Origin: Pseudomonas lactucae | GTDB taxonomy: Bacteria; Pseudomonadota; Gammaproteobacteria; Pseudomonadales; Pseudomonadaceae | DNA: 62,596 bases | Direction of reading: 5' to 3' | NCBI RefSeq assembly: GCF_016937615.1 | Contig: NZ_JAFHKI010000036.1 | Span: 1-62,596, forward strand | Shown: piece by piece, positions 39,697 to 46,600 of the stretch | Layout: every line of letters starts with the position of its first letter | Position numbering within the stretch: position 1 is the first letter of the stretch | Program-made: the position numbers and the translations under genes | The notes under the pieces: model-generated | The model's input: the letters and a program-made list of their open reading frames with translations, nothing else | Told to the model about the DNA's origin: nothing | The model's database searches: none

Positions 39697-40907
39697 GTGC
39701 GTGAGCTGGTACCGAGCATTTCCTCGACATGCTCTCGCGCAATCTCAAAATGCAGGGTGGCCGGCTTGCGCTCCACATAGAAGCCCGGCTGGAACAGTTC
39801 GGTGCCAATGCCATCGAGTCGCAGCGGGCGCCGGCTGACGGTTTGCCCCTCTGCGTCGGTCAGGCCATGGGGCAGGCTTACGCTGATATTGACCGGTACG
39901 GCATGGCCCACGTTGGGCTCCCACAACATGCAGGTGTTGGCGTTGGCGCCGTACTGGCATTCAAGCGCCATCTTGAAGCGTGAAGACGCGTAAAGATGGA
40001 AGGTCTGGTCGCGAAACAGCCGCGTCGGTTTGCGCCCCTGGCTCAACCAGGCTTGCCAGCCACCCTGCGGGATCAGCTCGACACGGTTGCCGCCGGGAGG
40101 CACTTCGATCTTAAGGGTGTGCTGGACTTCAAGGTTGAAGTTCAATGTAAGGGCCGAGTCGTTGGCGACCATGACATCGCCCATGTCGAAATCTTGCCCG
40201 GGGCCGATGCTGTAGGTCAGCGAGCCGACATAATTTCCGGTCGACATTTGCAGCGGATTGGGCGTGCGCAAAGCGTAGGCGAACAATAATTGCCCGGCAC
40301 CTGCGTAGTTATAATCAAAAGCTTGCGGAATATCGAAGCGGGCCTTTTTTGCACAGGTGTAGTCGCCCTCGGGCGTTATCCAGAAAAAATTCTGCCCCCG
40401 CCCTGAATAGCTGTTCCACCCGGTATAGATACAAGGAGACGGTGCCGCCCAGCCCCACGATCCACCCACCCATAAACTGGCGTGGTTGCCACCTTCGGTG
40501 ATCTCCGACACCAGCTTTGGAAGGATATAAGTGCTGCCGATACCCGCGATGCGAACCTCAAGCGACGACGTTTCGCCGGTTTCGGTATTGGTCACCTGCA
40601 GCGTTCTCCAGTTCGACGGCACCTTGAACATGGCGCCCTGGCGTGGAGACTCATGGTTGGCCAGGATCGGCGCATTGGATCGAAACGTGATCGGCACCGA
40701 CAGGCTGTGAATGCCCAATCGCTCGCAATACGCCGGAAAGGTGCCACAGAATGCGCGATTGCCTGTGGTGTTCTTGAATTCGTTTCTGTGCGGGTTCGCC
40801 GAATCGGGCGCAAACACCGCGGTAATATCCAGGCTTGCCGCGTTGGCGGCAGGCATGGGCGCCAGCCCCCACACCACCGCCCACAATGCCATCACCCAAC
40901 GTCTCAT
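39654..40907 (-). CDS. Secreted protein, possibly CfaE/CblD-like pilus tip
   Basis: 417 residues from ATG 40907 (MRRWVMALWAVVWGLAPMPAANAA, signal peptide) with GAGG/GGCGAGA ahead. Cys pairs (CGTFPAYC; CIYTGWN...YTC; CQYGANANTC) suggest a disulfide-rich, mainly beta protein. The second half (GSLTYSIGPGQDFDMGDVM, then LTLNFNLEVQHTLKIEVPPG) recalls alpha-fimbrial initiator subunits of the CfaE/CblD kind, but this is a weak impression. No chaperone or usher gene is nearby. Its 3' end overlaps the converging NEL toxin gene by 43 bases. Confidence 0.45.
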   Translation of the reverse strand: MRRWVMALWAVVWGLAPMPAANAASLDITAVFAPDSANPHRNEFKNTTGNRAFCGTFPAYCERLGIHSLSVPITFRSNAPILANHESPRQGAMFKVPSNWRTLQVTNTETGETSSLEVRIAGIGSTYILPKLVSEITEGGNHASLWVGGSWGWAAPSPCIYTGWNSYSGRGQNFFWITPEGDYTCAKKARFDIPQAFDYNYAGAGQLLFAYALRTPNPLQMSTGNYVGSLTYSIGPGQDFDMGDVMVANDSALTLNFNLEVQHTLKIEVPPGGNRVELIPQGGWQAWLSQGRKPTRLFRDQTFHLYASSRFKMALECQYGANANTCMLWEPNVGHAVPVNISVSLPHGLTDAEGQTVSRRPLRLDGIGTELFQPGFYVERKPATLHFEIAREHVEEMLGTSSRTYAGNVTVIWDSEV

Positions 40908-41162
40908 TCTCGCCACCTCGCCTATTGAATCAAGCCAGCCCCTGGATTTGAGCAGGACGCTGCCGCCAGAGACTTCAAATCCGCCGAATGATCGACTGTT
41001 TCGTCGCGCAAATAAGCAAGGCCCTTCCTGGAAGCCCGTAGTCACTTCGCCCTATGTCAAAGTAAAAAATGACAGGCTTTTCAGAAATTCAATCAGCGAC
41101 TGCCAGAAATTTCCTACCCAGAGCCGTTCATCACCCAAATAAAAAAACAGCTGCGAAACATA

Positions 41163-41186
41163 AAGATATATCTTAAGTTATATCTT
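41163..41186. promoter_or_regulatory. Tandem palindromic operator of the PadR/YqjI-like repressor
   Basis: AAGATATATCTT (41163-41174, perfect palindrome) abuts AAGTTATATCTT (41175-41186, one mismatch). This AT-rich pair lies 22 bases before the PadR ATG in GC-rich DNA and is a likely repressor site for both genes of the unit. The rest of 40908-41208 shows only this and the divergent start. Confidence 0.7.
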
Positions 41187-41208
41187 TAAACACACACGGA
41201 GAACGCAG

Positions 41209-41769
41209 ATGAGAGACCACCGTCCCCGTGATCATGCCGATCACGACAGCTTCGACAGACGCCCACCCGGTCGCGAACGCGGCGGCCGTGGCCCGCGCGT
41301 ATTCGCCCCCGGCGACCTGAAATTACTGCTATTGGCCTTGATCGCCGAGCAACCGTGCCATGGCTACGACCTGATCCGCCGCATCGAAACTATGTTCGAT
41401 GGTGCCTACAGCCCCAGCCCCGGCGTGATCTACCCGACCCTGACGTTTCTTGAAGAGAGCGAAATGATCAGCGGCGATGCCGATGCCGGCAAAAAACGCT
41501 ACAGCGTGACCGACGCCGGACGTTTATCCCTTGAGGACCAGGCCGTGGCGCTGGAGGGCGTGCGCATGCGCATCGAGGTGAGCAAGCGCTCGCTGCGCGG
41601 GCATGACCGCCCGGCGCAAATCCATGAGGCCGTGCATAACCTGCGCCATGCCTTGCAGTTGCATCACGGGCGCTGGAGCGCGGAAGAAATCCTGCGCGTG
41701 AGCACCCTGCTCAACGACACCGCCAAGGCCATTGTCGACGGCCCCCTCGCGCAATCCCTACCGGAGTAA
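41209..41769 (+). CDS. PadR family metal-responsive repressor, YqjI-like
   Basis: 186 residues. Winged-helix PadR domain at about 30-115: DLKLLLLALIAEQPCHGYDLIRRIE, then YSPSPGVIYPTLTFLEE and GKKRYSVTDAG, all close to E. coli YqjI. The N-terminal tail is short and rich in His, Asp and Arg (HRPRDHADHD), where YqjI has a His/Cys metal-binding tail. The C-terminal PadR helical domain follows. It lies five bases before the ferric-chelate reductase gene, which it probably represses according to nickel or iron. Confidence 0.85.
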   Translation: MRDHRPRDHADHDSFDRRPPGRERGGRGPRVFAPGDLKLLLLALIAEQPCHGYDLIRRIETMFDGAYSPSPGVIYPTLTFLEESEMISGDADAGKKRYSVTDAGRLSLEDQAVALEGVRMRIEVSKRSLRGHDRPAQIHEAVHNLRHALQLHHGRWSAEEILRVSTLLNDTAKAIVDGPLAQSLPE

Positions 41770-41774
41770 GCCGA

Positions 41775-42551
41775 ATGAACACATCAAGCACATTGGGAAT
41801 CCACCGCGTTACCCACGAAATCAAGCGCCGCCGCCTGGACGTGCTGCGGGTGGTCGACATCACCCCGCGCATGCGCCGCATCACCCTGGGCGGGCCACAA
41901 CTGGCAGGCTTCGTCAGCCTGGGCAGTGACGACCACATCAAGCTGCTGTTCCCACAGACCGCCGCGCAACAGGCCGCGCTGGAAAGCCCGACGTTCGATA
42001 TCAAGACCGATGGTGCGCAATTGGCAATGCGCGACTACACCCCGCGCCGGTTCGACCTAGCGGTCTTGGAACTGGACATCGACTTTGTGTTGCACGGCGA
42101 TGGCCCTGCCGCCACCTGGGCAGCGCAGGCCACAGTCGGCCAGCATCTGTACATCGGCGGCCCGCGCGGCTCGATGATCGTGCCGGACATCTTCGACAGC
42201 TACCTTCTGATTGGCGATGAAACCGCGCTGCCGGCCATCGGTCGACGCCTGGAAGAACTGCCGGCGGGACGCAAGGTGTTGGCGGTGATTGAAATCGCGA
42301 ACGCGGCGGAACAACAGGCGCTGCACAGCGCGGCCGATATCGAGGTGATCTGGGTGGTCCGCGGCCAGGATGACCTGCTCGATATGGTGCGCAACCTGAG
42401 GTTGCCAGGCGGCAAGCTGTACAGCTTCATCGCCACCGAGACCAAATTGTCACGTCAGCTACGCCGCGTGCTGCTGGATACGCACCAGATTGACGAAGCG
42501 TTCCTCAAGGCCGTCGGCTACTGGCGCGCCGAGGGCAGTGGCGAGGAGTAA
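41775..42551 (+). CDS. NADPH-dependent ferric-chelate reductase, SIP family (YqjH/ViuB-like)
   Basis: 258 residues. FAD-binding part with MRRITLGGPQLAGF and MRDYTPRRFD (RxYTxR motif), followed by GPRGSMIVPD, then the siderophore-interacting C-terminal domain with LLIGDETALPAIGRRLEEL and LPGGKLYSFIATETKLSRQLRR. The enzyme reduces Fe(III)-siderophores in the cytosol to free iron. Immediately downstream of its presumed regulator, so one metal-controlled unit. Confidence 0.9.
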   Translation: MNTSSTLGIHRVTHEIKRRRLDVLRVVDITPRMRRITLGGPQLAGFVSLGSDDHIKLLFPQTAAQQAALESPTFDIKTDGAQLAMRDYTPRRFDLAVLELDIDFVLHGDGPAATWAAQATVGQHLYIGGPRGSMIVPDIFDSYLLIGDETALPAIGRRLEELPAGRKVLAVIEIANAAEQQALHSAADIEVIWVVRGQDDLLDMVRNLRLPGGKLYSFIATETKLSRQLRRVLLDTHQIDEAFLKAVGYWRAEGSGEE

Positions 42552-42596
42552 ACCTCAACGCGATCGATGTGGGGGCCGGCAAGCCAGCTCCCTGTT

Positions 42597-43220
42597 TTAC
42601 CGCGCTCGTTTTAGTCGTTTATCCAGACCTATCACCAGCAACGCGACGAATACAAACCCCGCCAATATCCCCCCGGCATTCACGAACACCTGTGGATAAC
42701 CCAGGGTGCCGACGTCAATGAACGGGTACTGATATTGCCCAAGCAGATCCCCGCGCAGCAGCGCATAGCCGAAGTACACCAGTGGATAAATCACCCACAG
42801 GCCAATGTATTTCACGCGCAATGTCCCCTTGGGCACGCAGCGCCACCAGTAGATGAAGAACAGCACCGGCATCACGTCGTGCAGCAGTTCGTCGGCGATG
42901 AACTGCCAGCCCTCGGGCTGCCACAAATGCCGCAGCAACAGGTTGTACGCCAGGCCCACCACCACGATGCTCACCGCGATCGCGCTGCTGACCTTCGGTG
43001 CAAGGAAAAACCGCTGCGCCGCCGAGTGTCGATTGACCAGGGCATAGCTCAACACCACAACCGCCAGGGTATTGGTAAGCACGGTGAAGAAACTGAAAAA
43101 ATTGATCAACCCGCCCAACAGGCTCGCGCCACTGGTCCAGCGCGAATAAAGAATCAGGTACTGCTGGATCGCCAAGCCACTCCAACCGGCGAGTGCCGCC
43201 GCTGCAATAAAGCGCTTCAT
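42597..43220 (-). CDS. Pr6Pr family membrane protein
   Basis: 207 residues with six predicted helices. INFFSFFTVLTNTLAV, DELLHDVMPVLFFIYWW and YPLVYFGYALLRG are the conserved motifs of the FAR-17a/AIG1-like Pr6Pr family; the His-Asp in helix four region suggests a hydrolase-like site, as in AIG1 relatives. Function unknown in bacteria. Stops 45 bases after the reductase stop (convergent), and follows the VF530 gene by four bases on the minus strand, so these two are one operon. Confidence 0.75.
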   Translation of the reverse strand: MKRFIAAAALAGWSGLAIQQYLILYSRWTSGASLLGGLINFFSFFTVLTNTLAVVVLSYALVNRHSAAQRFFLAPKVSSAIAVSIVVVGLAYNLLLRHLWQPEGWQFIADELLHDVMPVLFFIYWWRCVPKGTLRVKYIGLWVIYPLVYFGYALLRGDLLGQYQYPFIDVGTLGYPQVFVNAGGILAGFVFVALLVIGLDKRLKRAR

Positions 43221-43224
43221 TGAC

Positions 43225-43458
43225 TCAGTCCAGCGGGCGTTTGGTGCGCATCAGCTTGACGTACAACCCTTCGACTTTCTCCCGCGCCCACGGCGTCTTG
43301 CGCAGGAACGTCAGGCTCGACTTGATGCTCGGGTCGCTCTTGAAACAGCGGATATCGATGCGCTCGGCGAGGCCTTCCCATTTGTAGTGTTCCACCAGCG
43401 TGGTGAGGACGTGTTGCAGGGTCACGCCATGGAGGGGATCTTGCGCTTGAGCGGTCAT
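43225..43458 (-). CDS. VF530-type small DNA-binding protein
   Basis: 77 residues from ATG 43458. [28 protein letters not shown] and [23 protein letters not shown] are signatures of the VF530/DUF2132 family, small alpha-helical proteins with a winged-helix-like fold. Role unknown. First gene of the two-gene minus-strand operon, divergent from the third toxin gene. Confidence 0.85.
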   Translation of the reverse strand: MTAQAQDPLHGVTLQHVLTTLVEHYKWEGLAERIDIRCFKSDPSIKSSLTFLRKTPWAREKVEGLYVKLMRTKRPLD

Positions 43459-43636
43459 ACCAGGCCTTTTTTGCCAAAGGAAAAATAACAAGCTGCGCAC
43501 CTTAGCCGAGGGCGTCGGTGGGTGGAAGCGCCACCTATCACTGACGGCGCACAAACCTGCCGGCGCCCTATAAATGTGTAGCACCTCTGCGCACACACGG
43601 TCGACACAATCATTTCTTTAAGACAAGGAATGTGCC

Positions 43637-46600
43637 ATGACCACTTCAAGTAACACGTCCTTTTTTTTCGAGCAGCTAAAGACCAGCCTTAACCAGATCG
43701 CCCAATCGACGGGGCTTTTGGAGAACAATGGCCATGCCATGGAAAGCCTGCCCCCGGAGCTCGGCCGGCTGAAGCGATACAACGAGCAATTGCTATTGGA
43801 TAACCGTCAGGTTGCGAGCGCGGCAAAACTGACCTACCAGAATTTGGCCGGCCTCAATTTGAAGGGCGCAGCAGGGACATTACTCAGGGAGAGCACTCAC
43901 ACGGCGCTCAACGCCAGGCTGGCCTACCTTGAGCAACAGGCGGAGTTACAGCACAAACCTCGCAAAAATCGCCTCATGGACATAGCCGTCGAAGCGCTGC
44001 TGGACGAGGCAAAACTGAAAGTCAAAAACAGTCTGCTGGCTCCCAGCGACCAGGCGCTCGTCGAACGCACCGTGGGCTTTCTGCCGCCCGCGTCAAGGCC
44101 GGGCACGTATGCCCTGACGTTTGAATACCGCGCGCAGAACATCGAGTTTGCCGGAGCCTTTGTTCTGACCACTCTGCGCGAACCGGTCCGCTCACTGGCC
44201 ACCGATGTCGATGTCGGCCCGGTGCTCCTGTTCACGCCGACCCGAGGCTTGGAGTCGTTCGATTCGCTCAGGCATCTGGACGAGACGTTGCTGCAGTGCA
44301 TGCAATCCCTCTCTTCACGCAACGAAGTGCTGGGGTGCCTGCCGCGCCAGTATCAACACCTGCACACCGCCGCCATCTGGCCAATCGAGCTGTCGGCGAT
44401 CGGACCAGGGACGGTGACCGAACACACCTATAACGCCCTGCACGCCAAACGGACGCAGGACATCGCGTATGCACTGAGCAGCGAGCGAACCCCTGAGTTG
44501 TCCCCTCGGCAACTGGTCGATGAACTCGATAGGGCGCTGGCCGCCTGCCAACTGGACCTGAGCTTACGCTTGGACCTGTACACCAGAAGTCTGCAGGAGC
44601 GAACGCTGCTCCTCGCGGCACCGGACTGGTATCGCAGTGCCACTGCCGCACAACGCCAGCAGCTGGCGCGTCATTTCAGCGAGTACGAAGCCAGTCATCA
44701 GGAAACCCAGGCGCTGTTCGGCAAGGGTGTCTCCCCGCAAGCGTGCGCACGCCTGCAACTGCTCGAACGGCTGGAACGAGATCATGATTATGACGACCTG
44801 CACCCCGATCAACTGATCATTACTACCCGCCGCCAAGTGGCGGGGGTCGGCACCTATCAGGATTCGCACACGCTGGTGGAACTGGTCCTGCGAGGGTTGC
44901 ATGTCGACGACGACAAACCGGGGTCGGATTTCCTCAACCACAGCGTACTGTCCTACCAGGGCCAGTCGCTGCCGCAACAGTACGAAGACCTGTCAATCCG
45001 CTACCTGATCGACCTGACCCGGTCTCTGAGCCCACGCCTTGATTTTGCTGAAGAACAGCGCAGGGCGCACAGTCAGCCGGCGTTGAAACAGGCCCTGCAA
45101 ACGACGCTGGACCGCCGTACCGAGACCTCGAATTATCTGGCGCTGTTGCATGGGCACATCACCGCCGATGAGCATGAATGGCTTCGCGGCCGCCAGCAAA
45201 ACGATCAAACCCTGAAAGCCAAAACCGTGAAGGTCCATGGCGCGCAACTCAAGGACGTCATGGTGCTCTGCCGCACCGACGCGCAAGGCGAAATCACTCG
45301 GGTGTTGCTCTACACGCCGGGCGCACCGCGCGACGAACAACTCAAGGGTTTCAACAGCGAACAGGCGTGTAAGGACCACATCTACGTCTGGTTTCCAGCT
45401 CCGGGGATGCCCGGACCCTACCCTATGGCCGACTACCTGTTCGAGCAGGTCCTGTCCAGATTCCGCCAATCACTGAAAAAAGCCCTGCATCATTACGTCC
45501 AAAGTCATACCCAACCTGACGACATCATCACCTTCGAAACAATGTCGAGCTATGCCGATTGCCTGAATCACATGGTCGACTTCATGCTGGTGACGCAGGA
45601 GGAAGAAGAAACCCTGACAACCCCGTCCTGGTTGCGAAGCTGCTCATCCGCTGATCGGCAGTTACGCCTGACGCTGGCGGACGACGCACATGGCGCCGAG
45701 CAGACCTACCAGAACGCGTTCAAGGAACACACTCGGTTCCCGGACTTCGACAGCTTTTTGCTGACCACGGCAAAAACTCACCTGAATGCCTTGCTGGGTA
45801 ATCCCGCAGGCGACGTCGACCCAAGGGATGTGTGGTTCTACCCCTCCCGAAGACCCACCGATCTGTTGGCCGACATAAAGAGTTTCTCGTACCTGGAGCT
45901 ATTTCGAGACGGGTATGACGCATTTGGCCTGAAGCACCTGATCCCCCTCTACCACGCCTTCGACGCCATCAATAGAAACACCGTGATCAAAGCGCCAGCA
46001 GGCGTCGACCTCAAGGGCCTGACGCTTGATAAAGCCGTGGAGTCAGCAAAAGGCATTTGGATCGGCGAACGTTATGTCGAGGCCATCAAGCACTTGTTGA
46101 TCAACCCCAACGATCCCCGCTACAGCGAGCGACGCACAGCGGTGCTGAGCGTTCAGCAATTGCAAATGAAAAGCTGCGCCTTGGAAAGCCGCCTATGCGG
46201 CCATATAGCGACGGCCGAGCAGCGCTGGCTGGTGCAAAGCATCGAAAGCCTGGGAGACAACTCCCCTGCCACACGTCAGCGCTTTAAAATCTACCCGTTA
46301 CAAATCGACAGCCATGTTATCGATGGCTGCTACGTGTTCACCTACCCGAATGAATACACGTTGCTCTATACCCCCAACGCTCCGGACGGCATCGCCTTCA
46401 GGCGGGCCAAATTGTTCAATTACATGTTGAAAAACATCAGTGGGATAATCGATTACTACTGCGCGCGTTGCCTGCTGCGCAATCAGTTGGCATTGCGTAA
46501 CTTCCTGGAGTCCTCCAAAGGCAGTCTTCCTGCTCAGGACCCGACCACGCCCGGTCGCCCTTTGTATGACGCGCCGGAACACGCAGGCACGGCATTGCCG

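Noticed and set aside
42560..42596. Possible REP element after the ferric-chelate reductase gene
   Set aside because: Only a partial, mismatched arm (tgtgggggccggcaagccagctccc) is seen; no clear stem, so not annotated.
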